The notes beneath the pieces are model-generated. The model was given only the letters and a program-made list of their open reading frames with translations, had not been told where the DNA came from and ran no database searches. Shown here one piece after another: positions 9,407 through 18,339 of a stretch of DNA of 64,000 bases. Source of the DNA: Legionella cardiaca. Its GTDB lineage: Bacteria > Pseudomonadota > Gammaproteobacteria > Legionellales > Legionellaceae. Where the stretch lies: contig NZ_CP119078.1 in assembly GCF_029026145.1 (NCBI RefSeq), positions 1,082,501 to 1,146,500 on the forward strand, read 5' to 3'. Each line of letters opens with the position of its first letter. Position 1 is the stretch's first letter. A program made the position numbers and the translations under genes.

Positions 9407-10495
9407 ATGCAACTCGTCAAAATAATGATAATTTTTTTCTTTGGTTATGTCCTTACTTCGTGTGGTCCCTCAACACCAAAAACGCCACCACCCGTTGCTG
9501 AAGTAGATGTTGCTTATCCTCTAAAAAAGAAAATTATTGAGTGGGATGAATACACTGGGCGATTTCAAGCTGTTCAAGAAGTAGATATTCGTGCTCGAGT
9601 TACGGGTTATCTCGATGCAATTAAATTTAAGGATGGGCAATTTGTTAAAACTGGTGATATTTTATTTATTATTGATCCACGTCCGTTTGAATATGCTTTA
9701 ACAAGGGCAAAAGCTGAATATGAATTGGCTACCAAACAATATGAAAGGGCTATTCAGTTAAAGAAAGAGAGCTTTATTGCAGCTGAGACAATTGATCAAC
9801 GCTTTCAAGAAATGCAAGTAGCTGAAACTCGACTTAATGACGCGAAATTAAATCTTGAATTCACTCAGGTTAAGTCGCCCATTGGCGGAAGAATTAGTCG
9901 TTATTATGTTAGTGTCGGTAACCTGGTTACTAAAAATGAAACCGTATTAACCAAAATAGTATCGCTTGATCCTATCTATTTTTATTTTGAAGCAAGTCAA
10001 AGTGATTTACTGAAGTATATTCGTTTGACTAAGCAAGGCAAGCTTCCTGATTCTCAGGAAGGCTCCAGTCCAATTGTCATTAAATTGCAAGATGAGAAGG
10101 AATTTTTGCATAAAGGAAATATGAATTTTTTTGATAATGTCGTTGATACAGGCACTGGAACTATTTTGGGACGAGCCACGGTGCCAAACCCCGATTCAGT
10201 AATTTATCCTGGCTTATTCGGTCGCGCACGTATAGCGGGTAGTGCTGAATACGAGGCACTTTTATTACCAGACAAAGCAATTAATACAGAGCAAACACGA
10301 AAATATGTTTATGTTGTCGATAAACAAAATAAAGTGCAGCGTGTTTATGTACAATTAGGTCCTATTCGAGATAGTAGTTTTTACATTATTCGCAGCGGTC
10401 TTAAAGGGGATGAACGTGTCGTTGTTAGTGGCCTTCAGCGCATTCATGTTCCAGGGCAAGAAGTCAAACCAATTAATGTTCAATTACATGAGTAA
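9407..10495 (+). CDS. RND efflux periplasmic adaptor (membrane fusion) lipoprotein
   Basis: Periplasmic adaptor linking an inner-membrane RND pump to an outer-membrane channel, like AcrA/MexA. The 362-residue product has a lipoprotein signal with lipobox LTSC (Cys19). A biotinyl-lipoyl-like half-motif follows (VDIRARVTGYLDAIKFKDGQFVKTGDILFIIDPRPF, about 60-95, described by position), then a coiled-coil hairpin of about 95-150. The second half-motif is LEFTQVKSPIGGRISRYYVSVGNLV, and a beta-barrel domain completes the protein. A strong TAGGAG site precedes the ATG. The pump gene begins 25 bases downstream, so the two form an operon. No outer-membrane TolC homologue or regulator gene lies nearby. 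Confidence 0.92.
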   Translation: MQLVKIMIIFFFGYVLTSCGPSTPKTPPPVAEVDVAYPLKKKIIEWDEYTGRFQAVQEVDIRARVTGYLDAIKFKDGQFVKTGDILFIIDPRPFEYALTRAKAEYELATKQYERAIQLKKESFIAAETIDQRFQEMQVAETRLNDAKLNLEFTQVKSPIGGRISRYYVSVGNLVTKNETVLTKIVSLDPIYFYFEASQSDLLKYIRLTKQGKLPDSQEGSSPIVIKLQDEKEFLHKGNMNFFDNVVDTGTGTILGRATVPNPDSVIYPGLFGRARIAGSAEYEALLLPDKAINTEQTRKYVYVVDKQNKVQRVYVQLGPIRDSSFYIIRSGLKGDERVVVSGLQRIHVPGQEVKPINVQLHE

Positions 10496-10520
10496 TGCTT
10501 TAACTAACAGGAAGTAGTTA

Positions 10521-13500
10521 ATGAAAATATCCCATTTCTTTATTGAACGGCCCATATTTGCAACTGTGATTGCAATTATTATTGTGCTTATTGGAGGTCT
10601 TGCTTATTTCAACTTGCCTATTGAACAGTATCCACAAGTCGTACCACCAACTATTCAAGTTACAGCCTCCTATCCTGGAGCAAACGCCAAGACTGTGGCA
10701 GAAACAGTAGCAACACCCATTGAACAGGAGGTAAATGGGGTCGAGGGTATGTTATATATGGATTCGCAATCTACTGATGATGGGCAGATGCGCCTGACTA
10801 TTACCTTTGAATTAGGGACGGATTTGGATATAGCGCAGGTACTGGTGCAAAACCGTGTTGCCATTGCAGAACCTAGGTTGCCAGAAGAAGTACGTCGTAT
10901 TGGTATAACAACAGTAAAAAATGCGCCTGATCTAATGTTGGTGATTAACCTTTTTTCACCGGATGGACGCTATGATCAAACATTTTTGGGAAATTATGCC
11001 GTATTGAATATTCGCGACAAGATTAGGCGTATTGATGGAGTAGGGAATGTTCGTCTGGTTGGGGCTAGCGAATATGCAATGCGTATATGGCTTGACCCTG
11101 ATCTGATTAATTCCTATGACTTGGCAGCTGAAGATATTGTTGATGCATTGCGTTCTCAAAATGTGCAAATTGCGAGTGGAACTTTAAATAGCCAGCCGCA
11201 AAAGCAGCAATATGGGATCGAATACAATATTGAAACACGAGGCCGTCTTGTTAATCCTGAAGAATTTGGAAATATCATAGTTAAATCAGGTGAAAGTGGG
11301 CGGATAGTACGCCTGAAAGACGTTGCCCGCATTGAATTAGGTGCCCAGGATTATTTTACAAAAGGTTATCTGGGTAGCTACCCTGCGGTAGCTTTGCCAG
11401 TATTTCAACGTCCTGGGACGAATGCACTGGCAACTGCAAAAGAAATTATTGAGACAATGAAGGAGATCGCTAAAGAATTCCCTCCTGGGATTGAGTATAA
11501 AATTGCTTATAATCCTACAGAATTTATTGCTGAATCCATTACTGCAGTTTTTCATACTATTTATGAAGCAGTGTTGCTGGTTGTTTTAGTTATCCTCATT
11601 TTTTTACAGTCCTGGCGAGCGGCAATCATTCCTATCATTGCTATTCCTGTTTCTTTGATTGGAACATTTGCAGTCATGCAGGCCATTGGATTTTCTCTTA
11701 ATTATTTAACGCTTTTCGGGTTGGTTTTGGCTATTGGTATTGTTGTTGATGATGCGATTGTTGTTATTGAAAATATGGAACGTAATATTCGCGCTGGTAT
11801 GAATCCACGAGAGGCGGCAAGGAAGACAATGACCGAAGTAGGTTCAGCACTTGTCGCTATTGGTTTAGTACTGGTGGCTGTCTTTCTCCCTACGATATTC
11901 CTGGAGGGTATATCAGGACGATTTTATCAACAATTCGGTACGACCATTGCCGTTGCTACAGTAATTTCCGTTTTTGTGTCATTAACTCTAAGTCCAGCTT
12001 TGGCTGCAATATTACTAAAACCTCATAAAATAGAAAAAGAGTCTAAGGCCTCAATGCGCCATCCTGTCAAATCATTTCTAAGCAAATTTAATCAGGGCTT
12101 TGACTACGTATCAGTACGATATGGCAAGCTTGTGGCTAAATTAACACGACGCACAGGATTGATGCTCGTAATTTATATAATTTTAATTTCAACCACTGTT
12201 TTTCTATTTAAATTTGTACCGACCGGTTTTATTCCAAGACAAGATCAAGGTTATTTTATTATCTCGGTACAGTTACCTCCTGGAGCATCACTAGATAGGA
12301 CTGATAGCGTGGTAAGAGAGGCATTACGTAAAATATTAGCTATACCTGGAATTAGTAATGCCGTTGGTTTTACAGGATTTGCGGGAGCCACATTTACCAA
12401 CTCATCAAATGCTGCAGCAATTTTCCCGGTCATGGATTCATTTAAAAAGCGAAAGGAGATGGGGATCACTTACAATGATATGTTGGAAAAATTAAGACAG
12501 GAAATGGGAAGTATTAAAGATGCCATGATTGTCGTTATTCCTCCACCTCCAGTGCGTGGAATTGGTAATGCCGGGGGCTTTAAGATGATGATCCAGGATC
12601 GAGGCGGACGAGGAATCGATGTACTTTCAGAGGCGGTTGCAAATCTCGCTCTCAAAGCAAATCAAGCACCGGAAACCACATCTGTATTTACTTTTTTTGA
12701 AAATAGTACCCCTAGAATTCATTTGGCTTTTGAAAGAGAAAAAGCAGAACGCTTGGGAGTACCAGTTGCCAGAGTGATTGAAACCCTGGAAGTGTATCTC
12801 GGCTCTGTTTTTATCAATGAATTTAATTATTTAGGAAGAACATTTCGAGTTATGGCTCAGGCTGATTCAGATTACCGTTTAACGGCGGATGATATTTTGC
12901 GATTAAAGGTGCGTAATAACTCAGGGGATATGGTTCCTATTGGTTCAGTTGCTAATCTTGAAGATACATTCGGCCCATCAAGGATGCCTCGCTATAATCT
13001 CTATCCGGCAATTGATCTCTTAGGTGATGTGAAACCGGGGTATAGCACTGGTGAAGCACTAGCGTCAATGGAAAAATTAGCCAACGAAATTTTGCCCGAT
13101 GGGATTGGTTATGAGTGGACGGAACTTGCTTACCAACAAAAAATGGTAGGAAATACGGCAACGATTGCCTTTATTCTAGGGGTCGTGTTTGTGTTTTTAC
13201 TCTTATCAGCACAGTATGAGAGCTGGGTTTTACCCATAGCTATTATTCTAATTGTTCCAATGTGCTTATTTTCTGCATTGATTGGACTTAAGATTTTGGG
13301 CATGGAAAATAACGTAATGACTCAGCTTGGTTTTATTGTGCTTATTGGATTAGCCTCAAAGAACGCGATTTTAATCGTTGAGTTCGCACGACAATTAGAG
13401 AATGCAGGCGCTAATCGATGGAAGGCTGCGATTCAGGCTGCTAGATTAAGACTTCGACCAATTTTAATGACGTCATTTGCCTTTATTTTAGGTGTATATC

Positions 13501-13673
13501 CGCTAGTAATTGCTTCGGGTGCCGGATCTGAAATGCGTCAAGCGCTTGGGGTAGCGGTGTTTAGTGGTATGATCGGCGTTACTTTTTTTGGTTTAGTATT
13601 CACCCCTGTTTTCTACGTACTAATTAGTCGTCTGGCTCATGGAAGGAGTAAGAAAAAAGTTCCGGTAGAATAG
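10521..13673 (+). CDS. RND multidrug efflux permease, AcrB/MexB (HAE1) family
   Basis: Proton-driven trimeric pump of the inner membrane, exporting hydrophobic and amphiphilic compounds. At 1050 residues it has the standard HAE1 length. It begins KISHFFIERPIFATVIAI and shows PIEQYPQVVPPTI in the first porter domain. The proton-relay aspartates Asp410 and Asp411 lie in GIVVDDAIVVIEN (span 4), and Lys947 in GLASKNAILIVEFA (span 10) corresponds to AcrB Lys940. The two halves share the internal-repeat architecture of 12 spans and two large periplasmic loops. The substrate cannot be read from the sequence. It is cotranscribed with the adaptor, and it presumably uses a TolC encoded elsewhere. Confidence 0.95.
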   Translation: MKISHFFIERPIFATVIAIIIVLIGGLAYFNLPIEQYPQVVPPTIQVTASYPGANAKTVAETVATPIEQEVNGVEGMLYMDSQSTDDGQMRLTITFELGTDLDIAQVLVQNRVAIAEPRLPEEVRRIGITTVKNAPDLMLVINLFSPDGRYDQTFLGNYAVLNIRDKIRRIDGVGNVRLVGASEYAMRIWLDPDLINSYDLAAEDIVDALRSQNVQIASGTLNSQPQKQQYGIEYNIETRGRLVNPEEFGNIIVKSGESGRIVRLKDVARIELGAQDYFTKGYLGSYPAVALPVFQRPGTNALATAKEIIETMKEIAKEFPPGIEYKIAYNPTEFIAESITAVFHTIYEAVLLVVLVILIFLQSWRAAIIPIIAIPVSLIGTFAVMQAIGFSLNYLTLFGLVLAIGIVVDDAIVVIENMERNIRAGMNPREAARKTMTEVGSALVAIGLVLVAVFLPTIFLEGISGRFYQQFGTTIAVATVISVFVSLTLSPALAAILLKPHKIEKESKASMRHPVKSFLSKFNQGFDYVSVRYGKLVAKLTRRTGLMLVIYIILISTTVFLFKFVPTGFIPRQDQGYFIISVQLPPGASLDRTDSVVREALRKILAIPGISNAVGFTGFAGATFTNSSNAAAIFPVMDSFKKRKEMGITYNDMLEKLRQEMGSIKDAMIVVIPPPPVRGIGNAGGFKMMIQDRGGRGIDVLSEAVANLALKANQAPETTSVFTFFENSTPRIHLAFEREKAERLGVPVARVIETLEVYLGSVFINEFNYLGRTFRVMAQADSDYRLTADDILRLKVRNNSGDMVPIGSVANLEDTFGPSRMPRYNLYPAIDLLGDVKPGYSTGEALASMEKLANEILPDGIGYEWTELAYQQKMVGNTATIAFILGVVFVFLLLSAQYESWVLPIAIILIVPMCLFSALIGLKILGMENNVMTQLGFIVLIGLASKNAILIVEFARQLENAGANRWKAAIQAARLRLRPILMTSFAFILGVYPLVIASGAGSEMRQALGVAVFSGMIGVTFFGLVFTPVFYVLISRLAHGRSKKKVPVE

Positions 13674-13695
13674 GCTTAGTGAGGTAGATCCATTA

Positions 13696-14466
13696 TCAAT
13701 TCATGCGCTGCAAGAATTCTTGAAAATGATTTTTCTCAGGCTGTGACAGCAGGTAAGTGCGCAGATTTTCTACGTTTCGGGTATACTCCTCTTGATTTAA
13801 TGATCCACGCATTAATTCAAAACGCAAGTACACACAATAAGTATTTAACACGTCTGTTTCGCAATAATCACGAATTTTTTTTAAGTTGCCTTGATTGTAT
13901 TCTTCCCAAACTTTAGCGCCACTCATCCCCATCTTGCCAGGAAAACCCAGCATTGAGGCGATCTCATCTAATGGGGCAAATGCTTTATTTTGATAAGAAG
14001 CAAGTACATCCATGAGATCGAGATGACGATAATGAAAGCGATTTAAATAATTGTTCCAGCGAAAATGTTGTTGATTTTCTCCATTTTCCCAATACGTGGG
14101 AGCAGATATGCCATGCAAAAGAGAGCGATAATGAAGCACCGGTAAATCAAAACCACAACCATTCCAGCTCACAAGAACAGGCGTATATTTCTCAACGCCT
14201 GAGAAAAAACGGTGAATCAAATCTTGTTCACTGGATTGCTCATCTCCAAGAGACCAAACGGTGAGTTGAGTTCCTTGGCTAAGAACTAACGAAATCGCAA
14301 CAATTTTTTGTAAATAATGAGGAAGAAATTCATTACCAACTTTTGCTCGGCGAAGAGCATAAAGGGCTGCAACCGTGTCTTCATCCGATAAATTGTGTAA
14401 ATCATACAATTTTCGTCCGGTCTCGATGTCAGGAATCGTTTCTATATCAAATACAAGCGTGCTCAT
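13696..14466 (-). CDS. predicted 3'-5' exonuclease, DNA polymerase B-like exonuclease fold
   Basis: DEDD-superfamily exonuclease of 256 residues, of the stand-alone PolB-like exonuclease family. Exo I is FDIETIPD near the N-terminus with metal-binding Asp7 and Glu9. Exo II lies in VLVSWNGCGFDLPVLHYRS, and Exo III in KIRDYCETDVLNTYCVY near the C-terminus. It has no polymerase domain. The family is predicted to act on DNA or RNA 3' ends, but its physiological substrate is not established. It is convergent with the RND pump gene, leaving only 22 bases between the stops. Confidence 0.85.
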   Translation of the reverse strand: MSTLVFDIETIPDIETGRKLYDLHNLSDEDTVAALYALRRAKVGNEFLPHYLQKIVAISLVLSQGTQLTVWSLGDEQSSEQDLIHRFFSGVEKYTPVLVSWNGCGFDLPVLHYRSLLHGISAPTYWENGENQQHFRWNNYLNRFHYRHLDLMDVLASYQNKAFAPLDEIASMLGFPGKMGMSGAKVWEEYNQGNLKKIRDYCETDVLNTYCVYLRFELMRGSLNQEEYTRNVENLRTYLLSQPEKNHFQEFLQRMN

Positions 14467-14635
14467 TTAATCTGCAAAAGATGTTGACCCGCTAGAAACT
14501 AACATAGCTAGTGCAATTTGTGAATTGAAATTCTCCTTTAAAAATGAATTAGGATATTCCCTAATAAAAAATGTTTAAATTTAGCGGTATTTTTGCTACT
14601 AATATGTCCATAAAAATTCGACATAATAAGAAAAA

Positions 14636-15247
14636 ATGAAGTTAAAATTATTTGTTTTAATCTTTTGCTCGTTATTGCTTGTATCATGTACGACTCGTCC
14701 TCCTCGTGATGTTAACAATATTTGTGGTGTTTTCCATCAATATCCTAAATGGTATCGAGATGCCCTTGATGTTGAACGACGTTGGCGAGTGCCTGTAGCA
14801 GTGCAAATGGCTATTCTACATCAAGAATCCAAATTTGATGGCAGCGCACAACCTGCGCGAACTAAATTGCTGTGGGTTATTCCCTGGAAAAGACCCTCGA
14901 CGGCTTACGGCTATACACAAGCACTTCGTTCTACGTGGGCGCTCTATAAGCGCTCTGAAGGCGGAGGCGGTATGTGGGCTTCTCGTGGCGTCTTTGCTGA
15001 TGCAGTTGACTTTGTTGGCTGGTATGCCAATCAGGCTAATCGACAAGCAGGCATTCCCCGCAATGACGCATATCGTTTGTATCTTGCATACCATGAAGGG
15101 ATTGGTGGTTATCAACGTAAAACCTATCTAAAGAAACCTTGGTTAATTCAGGTTTCTCGAAAGGTAAAGGCTAGATCACAAATATTCCAGGCGCAGTTAA
15201 ATCAATGCCGTGGGTCATTGCCTGGAAGATCAAGATTTAGATTTTAA
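14636..15247 (+). CDS. lytic transglycosylase-like (SLT fold) lipoprotein
   Basis: Predicted peptidoglycan-active lipoprotein of 203 residues. A signal peptide ends in the lipobox LVSC (Cys18). The lysozyme-like core begins VPVAVQMAILHQESKF, where Glu64 is the probable catalytic acid of the HQES motif. It continues with the AYGYTQAL substrate-groove motif and YLAYHEGIGGY, which corresponds to the AYNAG/YxxG region of soluble lytic transglycosylases. It would cleave glycan strands to 1,6-anhydro ends at the periplasmic face. The basic C-terminal tail is unremarkable. The ribosome-binding site is weak (only an A-rich stretch before the ATG). Confidence 0.8.
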   Translation: MKLKLFVLIFCSLLLVSCTTRPPRDVNNICGVFHQYPKWYRDALDVERRWRVPVAVQMAILHQESKFDGSAQPARTKLLWVIPWKRPSTAYGYTQALRSTWALYKRSEGGGGMWASRGVFADAVDFVGWYANQANRQAGIPRNDAYRLYLAYHEGIGGYQRKTYLKKPWLIQVSRKVKARSQIFQAQLNQCRGSLPGRSRFRF

Positions 15248-15389
15248 GAAAAACATATATCAAGATAACACCATATAGAATATTTTTTAATCAAAATAGA
15301 TAATCTAATACGTATAGTTGGTTATATACTAATGACATTCTTCCTTTGAAAAGGTAGGATGATAGGTTCATTTAAGTAGGAGCTTATTG

Positions 15390-16067
15390 ATGCGTTTAAT
15401 GCTATTGGGTGGTCCAGGTGCAGGAAAGGGAACTCAGGCACTAAAGTTAGTTAACCATTTTAAAATTCCCCAAATTTCAACAGGTGATATGCTTCGCTCA
15501 GCGATCTCGGCAGGAACTGAATTAGGTAAAAGTGCAAAAAAGGTGATGGATGCCGGAGAATTGGTGTCAGATGATATTATTATTGGTCTTGTGAAAGAGC
15601 GTCTACAGCAACCTGATTGTCGCAATGGCTTTTTGTTTGATGGGTTTCCGCGAACACTACCTCAAGCTGATGCTTTAAAAAATGCTCATATTAAACTGGA
15701 TCATGTGATTGAAATTGCTGTTCCCGATAAAGAGATAATCAGTCGTATTAGTGGCCGATTAGTGCATGTGGCTTCTGGTCGTGTTTACCACGTTAAGTCC
15801 CATCCTCCCAAAAAGGATTTTCTTGACGACGTTACCGGAGAGCGTTTGATTCAACGTGATGACGACAAAGAGGAAACCATTAAGCAACGTTTGGCTGTAT
15901 ATCATCAACAAACGGAACCGCTAATTAACTATTACCAGGAATGGGCTAAAACTAAAAATCCTGAAGCACCTCAATTCCATCGCATTGATGGTGTCGACGC
16001 AGTTGATAATATTTTTTCTAAGATTTTAGCCTGCATTAACCAGGAGAAAACTCATGCCGCTTCATGA
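15390..16067 (+). CDS. adk: adenylate kinase
   Basis: Phosphotransferase interconverting ATP plus AMP with two ADP, in the cytosol. The 225-residue product starts [16 protein letters not shown] (P-loop). It has the AMP-binding STGDMLR and the [10 protein letters not shown] motif. The long-form LID domain [20 protein letters not shown] lacks the zinc cysteines, as in other gammaproteobacterial enzymes. A TTG at 15387 is also in frame, but GTAGGAG at 15376-15382 is correctly placed for the ATG at 15390. It overlaps the thioredoxin gene by 14 bases. Confidence 0.96.
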   Translation: MRLMLLGGPGAGKGTQALKLVNHFKIPQISTGDMLRSAISAGTELGKSAKKVMDAGELVSDDIIIGLVKERLQQPDCRNGFLFDGFPRTLPQADALKNAHIKLDHVIEIAVPDKEIISRISGRLVHVASGRVYHVKSHPPKKDFLDDVTGERLIQRDDDKEETIKQRLAVYHQQTEPLINYYQEWAKTKNPEAPQFHRIDGVDAVDNIFSKILACINQEKTHAAS

Positions 16068-16416
16068 ACTTCAAACAGCGGAATTTGAAGAATTTATTGA
16101 AAAAAATTCTCTGGTATTTATTGATTTTTGGGCAGAGTGGTGTGCACCCTGCAAGGAATTTGCCAGAGTTTATGAGAAAGTTGCAGAGCAAAACCCAACC
16201 GTTAAATTTGCCAAGGTGAATATTGAAAAAGAAACCGAGCTAGCTGATATTTTTCAGATACGCTCTATCCCCCATTTAATGGTTTTTAAAGAAGGCATCG
16301 CCATCTATTCAGAAGCTGGCAGTATGCCCGAATCAATTTTTAAAGATTTAGTACAGCAGGCAATCAATGTTGATGTGAGTGAGATTCGAGATAAAATTGA
16401 TAAAGGCGAACTTTAA
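16054..16416 (+). CDS. thioredoxin-family protein
   Basis: Cytoplasmic thiol-disulfide protein of 120 residues with a thioredoxin fold. The active site is WAEWCAPC (Cys30, Cys33), the cis-proline lies in RSIPHLMVF, and the buried Asp in FIDFWAEW (Asp24) is present. The last 15 residues extend slightly beyond a typical thioredoxin. Overlap with adk and a CAGGAG site inside the adk end suggest translational coupling. It is likely a secondary thioredoxin rather than the main TrxA, since a separate trxA is usual in these genomes. Confidence 0.85.
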   Translation: MPLHELQTAEFEEFIEKNSLVFIDFWAEWCAPCKEFARVYEKVAEQNPTVKFAKVNIEKETELADIFQIRSIPHLMVFKEGIAIYSEAGSMPESIFKDLVQQAINVDVSEIRDKIDKGEL

Positions 16417-16470
16417 TTTAAAGTACTTCACAAAAAGTAAAGGCTAAAATAATAGCAACTCTTCTCCCGC

Positions 16471-16500
16471 CATCCCGAGCGTAGCGAGGGATCTTCCTGC
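16471..16500 (+). repeat. dispersed repeat family A, copy 1
   Basis: CATCCCGAGCGTAGCGAGGG followed by ATCTTCCTGC. The same sequence recurs at 51880-51909, and inverted at 16622-16644 and 51804-51833. It lies in the 303-base gap between the thioredoxin gene and glpD, in inverted orientation to copy 2. Nothing else is recognisable in that gap. Confidence 0.85.
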
Positions 16501-16621
16501 AATGGAGAGTGCTTGGTTTCTGGTTATTATTGGAGCCGTCTCCATTCATTGAACAAGAATTTGTTTTAGAAAAGAAGCAAGAGCGATTAATAAATTGAAT
16601 TCTGAATGGAAAGATTTATAT

Positions 16622-16644
16622 CCATCGCTACGCTCGGGATGACG
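16622..16644 (-). repeat. dispersed repeat family A, copy 2
   Basis: TCGCTACGCTCGGGATGACG at 16625-16644 is the reverse complement of the family core. It forms an inverted pair with copy 1, with about 120 bases between them, so a transcript across the gap could fold into a long hairpin. Confidence 0.82.
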
Positions 16645-16719
16645 CGAGAGTTACAATAATGGAGCGAAATAGATAGCAAATAGAGCTAATATATAACATG
16701 TGTAAGTTCTTAAAGCAGA

Positions 16720-18204
16720 TTAGTGATTCCTATGCAGTAAATATTCGGTAAGAGCCTGGGTATTTTCGGGAGGAAAATTTAAGCCAAGTTTTGTGCGGCG
16801 CCATAAGATATCTTCACAGGTTAAGGCCCATTCTTCACGGCATAAATAATCAACTTCAAGCTGATATAGGCTATTTCCAAAATCATGTCCCAAGTCTGCC
16901 ATCTTCTTGCAGCCAGCTAATAAAAGCTCAGTGTGTGTTCCATAGCTGCTTAGGTAACGCTCTTTGAGATCTTCAGGTAACCAAAAATATTTTTCTCGTG
17001 CAAAAACTAAATACTCTTTATAGGACATATCTTGCAATCTGGCGCCTGGAAGTGGCGTGTTGCTAGTTTCTGATTTTGAAAGATAAGGGAAAACAGTTCT
17101 CAGTTCGTTCACGCTTTCTAAAGCGAGTTGACGATAGGTTGTTATTTTTCCACCATAAATTGTTACGGCAGGTGCCGGTGAGTCGGTGTAGGTGTAGGTG
17201 TAATCCCGGCTTAAGGTTTTAAGCTCTCCTGCAGCAGCGAGTAATGGCCTGACACCACTCCAGGTATTAATGATATTCTCGCGTTGAATATCGCAACGAA
17301 GATAGTTATTCACCAGGTTACAAAGATAATCAACTTCGTCATTGGAGATATTGACCTCATCTAAGGAGCCTTTGAAGGCAACATCTGTAGTTCCTATCAT
17401 GGTGTAGCCTTGATAAGGTACGATAAAGACAATGCGTCCATCCAGATGTTGCAGCAGGTAGGCGTGTTCTCCTTCATAGAGTCTATGAACTACTAAATGG
17501 CTGCCTTTAACTAAGGACATTTGATATTGGTTAGGAATTTGCAATAAATTATTAATTGATTCAACCCAAGGTCCCGTTGCATTAACAACAGTTTTTGCTT
17601 TGATTAACTGTTCCTCGTTAGAAAGTGTTTTAATGGTTAGATGCCACATTCCATCTTTCGTAGTGGCCTGTATAAGTTTCGTATAGTTATGAATAGATGC
17701 TCCGTATGTTTTAGCTTGTAGTGCATTGGTAATGGTTAGGCGGGAATCATCCGTTGCACAATCGTAGAATAAAAAGCCTTTATTATATTTTTCCTTTAAA
17801 AGAGAAAAATACGTAGGGTGCTGTTTACGACGAAGAAGTTTACTTCGGGGTAATTTGTTCTTGCGACTCAAGTTATCATAGAGAAATAAGCCTGTGCGCA
17901 ATAACCAGGCTGGTCGCATATTTTGCTCATACGGTAGTACGAAAGGCAGCGGGTGTATAAGATGAGGTGCTAATGACAATAATCGTTGCCGTTCATCCAG
18001 GGCTTTTTTGACCAATTTGAAATCGTAGTATTCAAGATAACGGATTCCCCCATGGATTAATTTGCTGCTACTGGAAGAGGTTTTGGAGGCAAGATCTTCT
18101 TGTTCAAAAAGAATAACTGACAAACCACGTTGTGCTGCATCAGCTGCAACTCCGCACCCATTAATTCCGCCACCAATGACTGCAACATCAAAAACCTGTT
18201 CCAT
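16720..18204 (-). CDS. glpD: aerobic glycerol-3-phosphate dehydrogenase
   Basis: Membrane-associated FAD enzyme oxidising sn-glycerol-3-phosphate to dihydroxyacetone phosphate and feeding electrons to ubiquinone. The 494-residue product has the FAD-binding VAVIGGGINGCGVA at the N-terminus, the SSSSKLIHGGIRYLE signature and the substrate-site region YTMIGTTDVAFKG. The C-terminal domain ends in LGLNFPPENT. The frame is open up to 18300, but the ATG at 18204 has a GGGGAC site seven bases upstream and gives the normal GlpD start. It is divergent from glpK across 135 bases, which must hold both promoters. This is the expected arrangement for glycerol use. Confidence 0.95.
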   Translation of the reverse strand: MEQVFDVAVIGGGINGCGVAADAAQRGLSVILFEQEDLASKTSSSSSKLIHGGIRYLEYYDFKLVKKALDERQRLLSLAPHLIHPLPFVLPYEQNMRPAWLLRTGLFLYDNLSRKNKLPRSKLLRRKQHPTYFSLLKEKYNKGFLFYDCATDDSRLTITNALQAKTYGASIHNYTKLIQATTKDGMWHLTIKTLSNEEQLIKAKTVVNATGPWVESINNLLQIPNQYQMSLVKGSHLVVHRLYEGEHAYLLQHLDGRIVFIVPYQGYTMIGTTDVAFKGSLDEVNISNDEVDYLCNLVNNYLRCDIQRENIINTWSGVRPLLAAAGELKTLSRDYTYTYTDSPAPAVTIYGGKITTYRQLALESVNELRTVFPYLSKSETSNTPLPGARLQDMSYKEYLVFAREKYFWLPEDLKERYLSSYGTHTELLLAGCKKMADLGHDFGNSLYQLEVDYLCREEWALTCEDILWRRTKLGLNFPPENTQALTEYLLHRNH

Positions 18205-18339
18205 GTTTTCGTCCCCGCAAAAAGCGTATAAGATGAGAAGCTTATTCACTACAAATTTACTAATCATTCTATCATTTTCAAGTGCAGTTAAAATATTCAA
18301 TTGAAATTAATTGAGGTGACTTAAGAGGGATTTAAAGCA

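Noticed and set aside
18062..18304. Open frame of 80 codons across the glpD start and the glpD-glpK gap
   Set aside because: It is antisense to the GlpD N-terminus, has no good ribosome-binding site, and fills the space needed for the divergent promoters.
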